Source of the DNA: Corinectria fuckeliana
Taxonomy: Eukaryota; Ascomycota; Sordariomycetes; Hypocreales; Nectriaceae
Direction: 5' to 3'
DNA length: 64,000 nt
Assembly (NCBI GenBank): GCA_019137255.1
Contig: WPDH01000234.1
Location: 1-64,000 of the forward strand
Made by a program: the position numbers and the translations under genes. The notes under the pieces are model-generated. The model was not told where the DNA came from, ran no database searches, and was given only the letters and a program-made list of their open reading frames with translations. Below, in pieces: positions 1-10,425 of the stretch (positions are counted from its first letter, which is position 1; every line of letters starts with the position of its first letter).

Positions 1-3000
1 ATATAATAAGCTAGACTAATATAAAGTATTATTAAGAAAAGTAACTTACTTTATAACTCTTCTAGTAAGAGGAGAAGAGAGTAAAATAGTCTTAGATATA
101 GTCTTAGTACTTTTAATCTTAAGAGTGCTTTTCTTTTCTTATAAAGCCTTAGTTTAAAGTTACTATTACTAAGTGTATTAGACTTTTTCTTACTGTTATA
201 TCTCTCTTAGAGATATTATAAGTAGTGCTTAAATCTATAACTTAGTAAGATCTAAAAAAGACTTTATAGCTATTATATTAAAACTATCTTTCTTACTAAT
301 ATTTTTATTATTAGAGACCTCTCTTATGTTAATTTAGTCTAGGATTCTATAGGTATATTTCTTATAAGCCTTTATATTTTTCTTATATCTTAGATTAAAG
401 TATTCTTACTTATTAAACTATATATTAGTAGAGATTATAACCTTTTTGCCTTAGGTTACTAGTATATAAATCACATATTATAACTTACTCTTATAGCTAA
501 TAAGATACTTAATATAAGCTCTCTTTATAAGTAGGCTTAAAAACTTATATAACTTAATATGTTTTAAGATAGCTATAGTTATTAGGTAGGCTAAGCACTT
601 AAAGACCTTAATATATACTTATAAGAGCCTTATATCCTTAGGGATATAACTGTATATAGAGATATTATTCTTAATCTAGTCTTACTAGAGCTAGTAGGGG
701 TTTACCTACTGATTTTTCTTTTAATAAGGCGTATAGTTAAGAAGGTATACTACTATATAGTATATCTTAGAGGTGAGCTCTTCTAAGAGCTCTAACTTCT
801 TAATTATAACCTTACTTTTTACCTTAATAATCTTTTCTAATATTTTAGCACTCTTGTTTTATATTAGGGTTAATAAGGTAAACTTATAGATAATTATACT
901 ATTATTCTTAAAAATCTCTTTTTTCTCTTTAGTAAAAAGAGCCTTCTTATTATTATACTATAAGAGTAAGATCTTAAGGCTATATTAAGTTTATAGCTAG
1001 GCTTATAGCTTTCTAAATATGCTTCTAATATCTGATTTTAACTTTAAAAGGTAGAAAAAGCATATTTTTATTATTATATTTATAAATAAGACCTAATAAT
1101 AGTAGCTATTATATATAAAGACTAGAAAGTAATAAAGATTATAATTTATTACTTTTTTAAGCCCTTAAGAAATATAGTCTAAGAACTTTCTTAAGACTGT
1201 TATTATTACCTTTATTATAGTATAAACCTAATATTTCTTAAGAAGAGGTCTCTTAATTCTTACCTCTAAACTTAATAAGGCTAGCTAATTAAGAGCTTTC
1301 TACCTTATATAACTATATTATTAATACTAGAGCTTAGTATCCTCTTTAGGGACTATTCTAAGCTTTAAGGCTATTATAACTAGAGGGCTCTAAATAGATA
1401 CTCTTATTAAAATAACCTACTAGTCTATATAAAGCTGTATAGAGGCTACTATCTTAAAAGATCCTTTTATCTAAAAGACTTTTACTTTCTAATCCTAAAT
1501 AATACTATTATTATATATTTAGAAGCCTAAGATTATATTAAGATATATTTTTAGTATATAATAGGTATACTTAAGTCTAATAAGCCTGCCCTTAGGAAAC
1601 CTAAGGTATTAAACTCTTAGGTTAATTATATTTTAGCTTTTTATAAATATCTTACTATCTCTTATATAAGTAGTTTTTTTAACTCTCTAATTAAAGCCTT
1701 CTTTAGAGAACTAGTCTATATAGTTAAAAAAGTAGTATAAGACACTAAAATTATAAATAGTAATATCCCTAATTGTAAGATCTATAGAGGTTATATTATA
1801 TATAGCTATATATAGGGTATTTATATAAGAAATAAGGCCTAGAGGAGGGGTTTAATAAGTAATAATAATTATCTTTGCCTTCTCTTTTAGACTGCTAATT
1901 AGCATATAAGTTGCCTTTTTTACTAGGGTCTAAATATTAGCCTTTTTTAGCTCTTTTAGGTACTTATTAAACTGCTTCTTAAGGGTCTTATCCTGCCTAA
2001 GGTAAAAGCTTTAGCCCTCTAAGGTGTATTCCTTCTTATATAAGGCTATAAAGTTAAAACATCTTTCTTACTATATAAGTATCTATATAAGATGCCTCTT
2101 TTTATAGCTAGAGCACTTCTAACCTATAGCTTTAGTCTGCTAGCTTAACTAAGAAGGGTTTAATAACCTAGAGGCTATTATAAAGTAAGCCTAAGAAGAA
2201 TTTAACTTTTTCTTTCTTATATTATTATAAAAAAAGTATATAATCTTAAGTAGATTATCTACCTTTTCGCTTTTACTCTCCTGTCTTATAATAAGCTTAT
2301 CTTAAGTATAATAAAACTCTTACTAAGGCTTTATTACCTTTAGGAACTCCTTTCTAACCCTCTTCTTATTAATAATAATTATCTTATATATAATATAATT
2401 CTTTTAGGCCTTTTTAAACTAGTTAGCCTAAGCTTTCTAATCTTTTAACTCTTTTTTAGTTATTAGGGCCTAAAACTTTATCTTAACTTTATAGATATTA
2501 TTCTTATCTTTAGGATTAATAAAAAGCTTAAGGCAGCTAATAATCTTCTTAAGATCTTATATTTTCCTAATATATATAGTATAGCTACCTAAGAGGGTCT
2601 TTAAGATAGATACTTTAAGCTTATTTAGCTTCTTCTTCTTAAGAGTCTTATCTTATAAGCTCTTATCTTATCTTACTTACTAAAGTATAAATAGCTTATT
2701 ATTATTAGCTTACTTAATATTATAGTCTTACTACTAATCTTTAAGGTTAAGCTAATAGATTTATATAGTAAGAGTCTTTTTCTTACTATTACTAATACCT
2801 AAAAAATCTAATCTTTTAGGCTTTAAGAAGAAGTCTCTCTTATTAATAACTAGTATAAGGTCTAATACTAGATTATTAATACCTAATATAGTCTCTAAGC
2901 TAATATATTCCTAGATTTCACATATTATAGCTAGAGTGTAAATACGCTTTAGCTATAAGGTTTAGTTCTTAGCCTTTTTTAGCTTAAGAAGAAAGTCTAA

Positions 3001-3280
3001 AAATGCTTTTATACTATTTATATCTGTTATATTAGTGGCTAAAAGTGTGCTAAGTACTTAGTGGGTAAATAGCTTTAGATTATATAAATCGCTTAAATTA
3101 GAATTTATAAGCCTTAGCAGGTAATTACTTAGCTAGGAGAGGAATTAGTTACTTATAGGTCTTTTCCTAATATTAAAGATAATACTAGATTAATACTAAA
3201 GGCTGAAATTCACTTAAAAAGTTACTACTAGGCTTATAACTATTAATATAACTACGTGTATTATGTAACTGTACTAAGCT
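1..3280 (-). mobile_element. RIP-degraded Ty1/copia retrotransposon remnant
   Basis: This stretch is AT-rich, has no open frame of 60 codons, and is depleted in CA, TG and CG while TA is abundant; the first 120 bases contain none of CA, TG or CG. That is the footprint of repeat-induced point mutation (C to T on both strands). Read on the minus strand with stops tolerated, about 1330 down to 650 matches a Copia integrase core: RIKRPLL, ALFTKEKKEIFKNN, KSKVIIKKLELLEEL and VVYLLNYTP occur in the expected order. From 660 to about 400 follows the post-core region (KVFKCLAYL, then KYLISYKS, then GKKVIIS). The reverse transcriptase would lie beyond the window start, and gag/protease sequence presumably fills 1400-3200, though I could not read it. 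Composition changes abruptly near 3280. No LTR was identified. Inactive. Confidence 0.85.
400..1330 (-). pseudogene. Copia integrase core and C-terminal region, many RIP stops
   Basis: The minus-strand frame can be followed for roughly 300 codons and is interrupted by TAA/TAG codons where Gln, Trp or Arg is expected, as RIP produces. The order (integrase core, then the conserved block after the core, then a lysine/serine-rich linker toward 1-300) is that of a Ty1/copia polyprotein. It is recognised from family motifs only; no homology search was possible. The enzyme would insert element cDNA into the host genome, but this copy cannot encode it. Confidence 0.75.
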
Positions 3281-3646
3281 AGGAAAAGGGGGCGGAACGG
3301 TAAGTCCCTAAGGGGATCGCCGTTGTCGCTAGATGCCTAGCATCTAAGGCAGAAATGTGGATGGTGCCCGATAGCGGGCCTGACTAGTGGTCCTACCACC
3401 AACACTATCACAGCCACGGTTTCTCCACACAGCACTTCCTTGTCGAATGGCTTTGCTCCAAGTCACTCTAAGGAGGACTTCCCTCCGGGCGAAATAAATT
3501 CCGTGTCCGTATCCATTTGTTGCCGGGCAGAGCTGACATGACGCTAGTGCTCTTTAAGCTTAGCCTCTAACATCATGAAATGGCCAACTTCCATGATCAC
3601 AACCTCGTTAATTATCCATACGCGTCATCATCAAAATTCAACAGTA

Positions 3647-4692
3647 ATGCCGCCCATCCGGACACCGGCTAAGAAAAAAAAAGGGAATATCGACGCTTGC
3701 AGATTTCGGCTTCGTCCCAGTCACCAGACTCGAAGCTCACGAACGCGCAGCGGCTGTGGTTGAACGACGCGACACCAAATCGACGGGAGCGGCGCCGGCA
3801 CGCGCAACTAGCGCGGCCGGGGAGGCACGTGTGTAGCAGCTGAAGCTGCAGCAACACACACACTCGGAGAATCAGAAGAGGCTTGCGAGTCTTCAGCGGC
3901 ACCGGTAGGGCTTGCAGTCAAGGGAGCCGATGCAGCGCGCAAGGCTTTCCTACCGGTGAAAAGGGGGCGGAAGGACGTCAATGTTCTGAGCAATCAGGAA
4001 TGGGAAACAAATCATCGAAACTGGCTTGGATATGAGACAAAGAGAGTGTCATTTGGCTCTGCCTTCGTTCTGAAAGAGTATGTTCCCCTCCCCAACGTCC
4101 CGCTCACAGCCGACCTCGTACTCGTACTGATTGTCAATGTAGCCAACATATCGACGAATTGATCTCAATTGGATCTCGTCTATGTCGCAGTCTGACGCAC
4201 TTCGAGTTCCATTTCGATGATGTTAGTTACGATGCCAAGAACTCGGCTCAAGAACTCACGGACGAGGCTGTGATTCGCCTCGTCAAGTCGTGTCCCAACC
4301 TTCGCCACGTACAGCTTCAAGACACCTCGGGCCTCACGGACATGACGCTTGAAGCCTTGTTTAGGTACTGCCCTGATATCTCTTACGTGGAGCTCACTAC
4401 ATATGGCTGGAATGGAAACGGTAAACTGGATGGATCGGCTCTCGATAAGTTGCGGGAGCATCCACATTGGGGCACCAAGTTGAAAACACTCCGGCTTCCA
4501 AATCAGGACGAGAAGCACAATGGGCGCGATTCTCTCACGCTGGCAGTGCGTGCTCTCACCAAGGAAAGGGTCAATCTCTTGGTTCAGCTTGTCAGCGTCT
4601 CCTCGTACAAGAAATATGGAGATTGGGAGCTCGAGATACGCCATACCGACTTTCGCAAAGGAAGAAAACAGCCAACGACGTTTCGCTTCTAA
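3647..4692 (+). CDS. RNI-like / leucine-rich repeat protein, N-terminus uncertain
   Basis: The firm part is two exons. One runs through 3919-4077 (contains PVKRGRKDVN) and joins 4143-4692 across a 65-base intron (4078-4142, GTATGT donor, TGTAG acceptor). The C-terminal part reads like RNI/LRR repeats of F-box or AMN1-type proteins, with a unit of the form LVKSCPNLRHVQLQDTSGLT followed by ALFRYCPDISYVEL. Upstream, the first ATG (3647) opens a basic start (MPPIRTPAKKKK), but the likely continuation (ISTLADFGFVPVTRLEAHE) is in another frame after a nine-A run at 3674-3682. A possible intron at 3826-3918 (GTGTGT to TTGCAG) would bring that frame into the later exon. So the 5' half is either mis-sequenced at the homopolymer, frameshifted, or spliced in a way I missed. 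Molecular role unknown; such repeats usually bind proteins. Confidence 0.5.
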
Positions 4693-6191
4693 AAAGCGTC
4701 GATCGCTCGTCTTTCGAGATGAAAGCGGGGTTCCCACAGCCTACCACCTAGTCTGGTGTTGTGGCGGATCCTACCATCACCTTAAAGCTGAGAGCTGAGA
4801 GCTGAGAGCTGATTCTTGGTTATTATATTTGTCCGCACCCCTCGATGAGGGAACTTAGCGTGTTGCATCTACTGTGTTGTCACGCATTGCATCTTGCATC
4901 GCGAGGCTCGTTGTTATGCCTTGATGTTTAAGATTAATGCTTTATGAATTGGGTTACTTATTGGGAAACGGATACTGTGTTTTATGGTACTGGGTATAGT
5001 ACCTTTAGGGGTTTTAATTGTGTTCTATTTACTGTGTTGCTTTCTTTTATCTAAGAAGATATTAAGGAAGGCCTATTTAAAACCAAATAATATTTGTCCG
5101 CACTCTTAACTATGATCTTCCCCTTTAACATATTATTAGGTTGTGAGTTTAGTTCGGTAGGTCAGTGCTCAATGCGGGCGTGGCTTGGTGGAATGGCACA
5201 GCTCTTCAGAAATCCTCCCGAAATCAGTGTATGGTCCTTCAACCTAACGCAAACCGCAAACTCGTTTGGTAGCTCAGGTCGCTATCCTATAATATCTTCT
5301 AGAAGCAATAAGTAGGGTTAGCTGCAAGTCGACCGCCTGGGCGAAGTTACAAAGCTAGAAGGCTATCTGTGCGCTAGCACCTTTGATAAATCTCTTGGGA
5401 CATCCTGAAGCTGTCTTCCCTCTCCCATCTCCCGCCGTTCAGAAGCGCTACTTTCCGTAATCTGTTAACCCAAGGTGTCATGGTCAGTAATAGGAAGCGA
5501 AATTATCCTCCACGGTCCTAATGAAGTCCCCTTCATAGGCTACTTGGCCTTTTTCCCCCCAGCTCTACTGTCTAGCTCTTCCGTATCGATGTAGTTCCAA
5601 TTCTCGAGCCGTGGAACGACTCTGCCCTCGTCTGGCCCGTTGTAGTGAATGCCGGCTAGGATAAATCATCAGTCAAGATTATTAGTAACAACAGCAATAT
5701 TAAAGCTATAGCAATCATTTGTTAACCACCCCAATTGACCTCTTTGAGTCATTGTCAATTTATCCGTGCCGTAAAGCGCGTCGTTTCAAACCGTCAGACT
5801 GATACAAGCCGGTCACGTGTTTGACACCCCGCGTTTTTGCGATGGTTGCTGCCTCTTACATGTGTTACCGTGAATCACTGCTTTCTTTGCCTTAGTAGCT
5901 GACGCACTTCTTCCTCTTACCTTGCCTTATTTTGAGCACTTTCCCCCCCCACACACCTCAGGCGCCTTTCCTACATTACACCTTAGCTGCCTCCCACTTC
6001 TCGGAACCTTTTCTTCTCTTCAAAATTACTTTGGCAGCCACAAAAGAACACATCTCTCCATCACAAGCCAGCTTTGCTATTTGCCTCGACTTTCCTTCAG
6101 CTCCGACTGTGCTCTAGTTCTACTTCTACCAACTCACACCCAACACTCACCAAACTAATTCCCCTCGTCACCACTCAACATTGCCGTCAAG
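4693..6191. other. Intergenic region, partly AT-rich
   Basis: No gene seen. It holds a 7-base tandem repeat (agctgag, 4786-4812), a 13-base duplicate (tatttgtccgcac at 4826-4838 and 5091-5103) and an AT-rich patch around 4920-5130. The last 250 bases are pyrimidine-rich and form the probable promoter and leader of the phosphatase gene at 6192. Confidence 0.6.
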
Positions 6192-6985
6192 ATGCCCGAG
6201 GTAAGCTTCTCCCAGGTTTCTAACCCCAGATACAAGCCGCTCTAACTCGTACCCAGATCACCGCTCTCCTCTTCGATTGCGACAACACCCTCGTCCTTTC
6301 CGAGGAGCTCGCCTTCGAGGCCTGCGCCGACCTCATCAACCAGATCTGCGCCGAGCGCAAAGTCACCATCACCTTCACTGGTGACACCCTCATCAAGGAG
6401 TTTGTCGGTCAGAACTTCCGTGGCATGCTTGGCTCCCTCCAGGAGCGCTACGGCATCGAGATCTCCCCTGAGGATATGGAGAAATACGTGACGGCCGAAG
6501 AGGACGCCGTCATCGCTAAGCTTAAGGCTTCCCTCCGCCCCTGCGTTGGCGTTGATGAACAGCTCGAGAAGCTTGCTGCCTCGAACAAGTACCTCCTCTC
6601 CGTCGTCTCCTCGTCGGCTCTCCGCCGTGTGCGTGCTTCCATCGAGAAGGTCGGCCAAGACAAGTACTTCAAGGGCGACGTCGTCTTCTCGGCTGCCACC
6701 AGTCTCCCCGTCCCTACCAGCAAGCCCAACCCGGCCGTCTATCTCTTTGCCATGGAGAAGCTCGGCAAGAAGCCCGAGGAGTGCGTCGCCATCGAGGACA
6801 GCAAGAGTGGCACCCTGAGCGGTACCCGCGCCGGTATGAAGGTGATAGGGTACGTTGGCCCTTATGCCGATGACAAGAAGGCCGAGATGGAGCAGGTCCT
6901 GAAGGATGCCGGTGCTGTGATTGTCATGCAAGACTGGGCCGAGTTCCCTGCTTGCCTCGAGAAGATCGAGTCGGGCACCATCTAA
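6192..6985 (+). CDS. HAD-superfamily hydrolase (phosphoglucomutase/phosphatase-like)
   Basis: Exons are 6192-6200 (Met-Pro-Glu only) and 6257-6985; the 56-base intron has a GTAAGC donor and CCCAG acceptor. The 245-residue protein has the full HAD set: motif I DCDNT (nucleophile Asp10, acid Asp12), motif II SVVSSS, the lysine of SKPNP (motif III) and AIEDSKSG (motif IV). A helical cap sits between motifs I and II, as in beta-phosphoglucomutase and 2-deoxyglucose-6-phosphatase relatives, so the likely substrate is a small phosphorylated sugar or polyol; the exact one cannot be read. There is no signal peptide or membrane segment, so it is probably cytosolic. The tiny first exon is placed because the frame upstream of 6257 has no ATG and the splice sites are good. 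It converges on the Rit1 gene, whose stop lies 130 bases away. Confidence 0.9.
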
Positions 6986-7115
6986 ACGGATAGACAAGAT
7001 GCATGCTGCATTTCACGATGCCCTGTCCTCAATAGCGGAGGCAGGGTCTGGAGGTTTCACAAGGCCTCACTCCAAGGCATTTAGATGAACAAGAGGATGC
7101 AAATAAAGCAATTAT

Positions 7116-8633
7116 TCACCTTTGCCAATCCATCAAAAAGCTATTGACGCTCTGCAGCGTGGATCGACTGGGGTTTGCCTCTGGGTATGCTGTCATGATA
7201 GACCCTAGTCTGGACTTGATAAGAGTCTTTGTAAATGATGTAGAGGCCTCTGGCTTGCGAAAGTTGCCCTCCTCATCGAAGAGGTAGCATGAAATAGCCA
7301 AGGCTGTTCCCACGGACAAGTCGTTTCCTGACTCGCATGCGATAACGACTCGCCCTGGGGAGTCCTCTTTCGATGTCTGAGCCAGAAATTTGGCTGTCAA
7401 GGCGCAGATCTCGGGGAGAGTAGTACGCATATTCCTACTAGCCGCCTTGCTCTTCCCCAGACCAATCTGCAAGTATGTCGGTGATTTGATCCATGAGTCT
7501 TTGGAAATCGCCTCAGGGGTAAGGGCGATGCGATACTCTGTGGGCGTGGCAGGGTCTGCGGCTAGTGGTAGGGGGCACACTGAAATGTGGCGGGTGAGCT
7601 CCTTTCGTAGTCCGTCGTCTTTCTTTTCCGCGTCGTGATTGCTGACGAGCTGAGCGATGAGATCGGGCAGGTCGGCTTCAGAGGCTGTGATGAGCTCGTC
7701 AAGGTGCTCCCAGAACAAGGCAGGCGTGAGTCCACAAGCCCAGTTTTCCGTGTCGTCCCCGGCGCCTTGGATATACCCGCCCTCGTCCATCTCGCTGCCT
7801 ACCACGCGGCGACTGGCGGTGCAGCAGACGACAGGGCGGTAGTCGGCGAAGATGGAGGCGGCCGCGGAGGGGAGGGAGGAGTCGGGGGTGACCCAGACGG
7901 GGCGCAGGGGCTTGGTGAGGCAGGACGGGAGGTCCAGGTTGAGGGCTTGCAGCGAGGCTAGGAACTGCGGGATGAGAGCGGTGATCTGGGCGTGTGTGGA
8001 AGGGGGGAGGAAGGGCGGGAGGTGGAGGGCTGCGGATGACGGGTGCGAGGGGAGGAGGGCGAGGTTGAGGACGGTGCACCAGATGGGGATGGTCGTGGAG
8101 AGGGCGTCCGGCATGCCTGAGATGATGTCAGGTTGTGATAGTGCTGTAGAGTTGGAGGTCAAGGTGGCTTACGTTTACCACGGCGAGTAGAGTCTACAAT
8201 GATGAAGCTATATCAAGACGTCAGCCATGACCACCTACTCCCCATCGCAAGCCTCAGCTTCAGTGCAACCCCCCCTCAACTGCACTATTTCGGAAACATA
8301 CCCATCGTTCCTCTCCACCATCTCAACCAGGTGCAGATTCAGCCGCCGGGTGCTAAACTTCCACGCGCGCTCGTGGCCATCGGTGCTCTTGAAGTAGGCC
8401 CCGGCCGCCTTGTCCGCGGGCGGCATGTACCAGCTCCCGCAGCGCTCGTTGGCGACGAGCGGCCGGGGCGCGTAGGCGGCCGCCACGTCGGCGACGAAGC
8501 CGGCGTCGGCGCGGATGCTGCCCAGGCGGTTGTGGATGCTGAGCGTCGTGCGCTTGAGCGAGGAGAGCAGCTGCGAAATGGACGGCTGCTCGTTTTGCGG
8601 GCGGATGAGGTCTGAGAAGTGAGGGTCCGGCAT
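7116..8633 (-). CDS. RIT1: tRNA A64-2'-O-ribosylphosphate transferase (Rit1 family)
   Basis: Three exons on the minus strand: 8633-8302, 8207-8173 and 8116-7116, giving 455 residues. The 35-base middle exon is supported by phase on both sides and by the family sequence it completes (FIIVDSTRRGKRMPDALS). The N-terminal block (TLSIHNRLGSIRADAGFV, then ANERCGSWY, then FKSTDGHE) is typical of Rit1, and the C-terminal part has the phosphatase-like CESGNDLSVGTA loop of its DUSP-like domain. In yeast Rit1 adds a 2'-O-ribosylphosphate to A64 of initiator tRNA-Met, which keeps that tRNA out of elongation. Expected in the cytoplasm or nucleus. The start at 8633 is the first ATG matching the family N-terminus; an upstream in-frame Met exists but adds a low-complexity stretch. 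Length is close to the family norm. Confidence 0.9.
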
Positions 8634-9019
8634 GGTTGTGGACGAGCACGGTAGGGAGAGATTGGGGAGGGACAGGTGTTTTGTTAGTGGAGCTGGCGGT
8701 TGCTTGACTGAGCGAGCGGTGTGAGGGAGTGAGGGAGCCAGTTGAATGAGCAAATGTCAGTTGAGGTGTGGAAAGCTGGGCGGGCTGTGGGTTTGGTGGA
8801 GGCCATCTACGAGTCTTTGTCTTTGCACAGTGAGGCGGGGTCCACATCCAGACTCTCACATACCAGCCTTTTTCAGAAGACGACATAGGCCTAGCACCTA
8901 GAAGGCATGGCAATTTATTCATTTATGAAATATTTTTGAATTCTTTTATCCAAAACCCAAACAACCCAGAGAACCCCCAACACCGACTTTATCGTCATCC
9001 CAGCTCAGAGAAGCCCAGC
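8634..9019. other. Rit1 promoter / intergenic
   Basis: 386 bases between the Rit1 start and the stop of the next minus-strand gene. No coding signal beyond a shadow frame. It must hold the Rit1 promoter and the terminator of the oxidoreductase gene; no specific site is recognised. Confidence 0.5.
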
Positions 9020-10425
9020 TTACTCGAGCGACCACTTGCCGTCCTGGACGACAATCTTAATCTCACGACCCTCGTCAATACTCCGTCGTCCAGCCTCGAG
9101 GATAGCAGTAGTGGCAATTGTGTTCTTCAGAGTGGGCAGGCCCTTCTTGTCCAGGTCGGCGGGCGTCGCCTTGCCCGAGTTGACGGACCGACACCCGTCG
9201 ACGAACTTCTCCATCGAGATGTAGCCGTAGCCCGTCTGGCCGGCAAAGTTGCCGTCCTCGTCCGGGGCGTAGCGCATGTAGAAGGGGTTGTACCAGGCGA
9301 GCTGGCCGACCGAGTCGTCGGCGACGTCGTAGCCGCGCTTGGCCTGGTCGATGCGGATCTCGCCGTTGGCGGCCAGGTAGTGGAAGTACTGGTTGGAGTG
9401 GACACCGGCGCGCTGGGGCGCGGTCCACGACGCCGTGTACACGCCGACGGCGCGCTTGCTGGCGTCGTCTGTCTTGCCCCACGTCACCAGCAGCGAGATG
9501 GTGTCCTCGGTGGCCGGGTCGCAGCCCAGGTCGACGGCCACGCCCTTGGACGACGAGGCGCTGACGCGCAGCGGCACGTAGCCGCGGCCCTGGACCATGG
9601 AGTCGCAGACGTCGACGTGGTGGCTGTTGAGGTAGTAGGAGATGTCCGAGTCCTTGCCGGCCCAGGCCTTGAAGGTCTCGAGCTGCGACTTGGGCTGCGA
9701 CATGTAGCTGTAGAAGTAGTTGAAGTCGCCGAGGTTCTGCGCCTTGAAGCGCGCGTCGCTGTAGGCCGGGTCGAAGCGCTTGTGGTGCTCGACGTAGACG
9801 TAGACGCCGTGCTTGGCGGCGAGCTCGACGAGCTCCTGGTGCTGCGCGAGGATCTTGACGGCCGGCTTGGTGATCATGACGTGGATGCCGCGCTCGATGG
9901 CGTAGCGGGCGATGGGGTAGTGCGTGGGGTCGGGGGTGAAGATGGTGATGGCGTCGCCAGCCTTGAGCGCGTCGATGGCCGTCTTGTAGGCGTCTGGCTC
10001 GACCTGGTCGTTGCCGGGGAAGGACTCGAACGACGTGTCCAGGTTGTTGTAGGCCTGGGATATGTTCTTGTGGAGGTGCTCACCTGTTTGCGGGGGGATA
10101 TCAATCAGTGTTCATTCGTCGTGATGGTCGTGATGGACATGATAGAAGTGGAATGGGGAGGTAGAGCGACATACGAATGGCGGGGAACTTCTTGCCATTG
10201 ACGCCAACCATGCTCAGCTTGTTGACCTTGTCGCGACGTCGCAAGTCGAACAAGCTGAGGCCGACGACGCCGACCTTCTTGTCGGAGCCCGAGGCGCCGT
10301 TGCCAACCCATCCGGTGGTGTACTCGCCGGTGCCGACCTACGGAGGAGATGTGAGCTGGGGTGAGGGGGGGAATGCGCAATTGGGCCGTGCGGAAGCTCA
10401 CCATCAGCACATTGAGAGGCTCCAT
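9020..10425 (-). CDS. Gfo/Idh/MocA-family NAD(P)-dependent oxidoreductase
   Basis: Exons 10425-10402, 10337-10175 and 10083-9020 give 416 residues. The first exon encodes only MEPLNVLM; splicing completes the Rossmann motif VGTGEYTTGWVG. Further on are the Gfo/Idh hallmark Lys-Pro (MITKP, Lys135, in place of the usual EKP) and a C-terminal dimerisation/substrate half containing EHHKRFDP (about 161-168), a likely active-site His/Lys block. The family oxidises or reduces sugars, inositols and related polyols with NAD(P). No signal peptide is present, so it is cytosolic. The gene is divergent from a DapA-family aldolase 2.5 kb away, which suggests a role in sugar or sugar-acid breakdown; this is inference. 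Strong GC bias creates a 421-codon antisense frame that is not a gene. Confidence 0.88.

Noticed and set aside
1440..1640. Second integrase-like segment in the RIP island
   Set aside because: A short resemblance (LRV, then PKGRLIRLKY) looks like the block after the integrase core, but it lies upstream of the core in the reading direction; probably chance or a nested fragment.
8936..10201. 421-codon plus-strand frame opposite the Gfo/Idh gene
   Set aside because: Val/Ala/Gly/Asp-rich antisense shadow created by GC bias at third codon positions; the minus strand has Rossmann motifs and consistent splicing.
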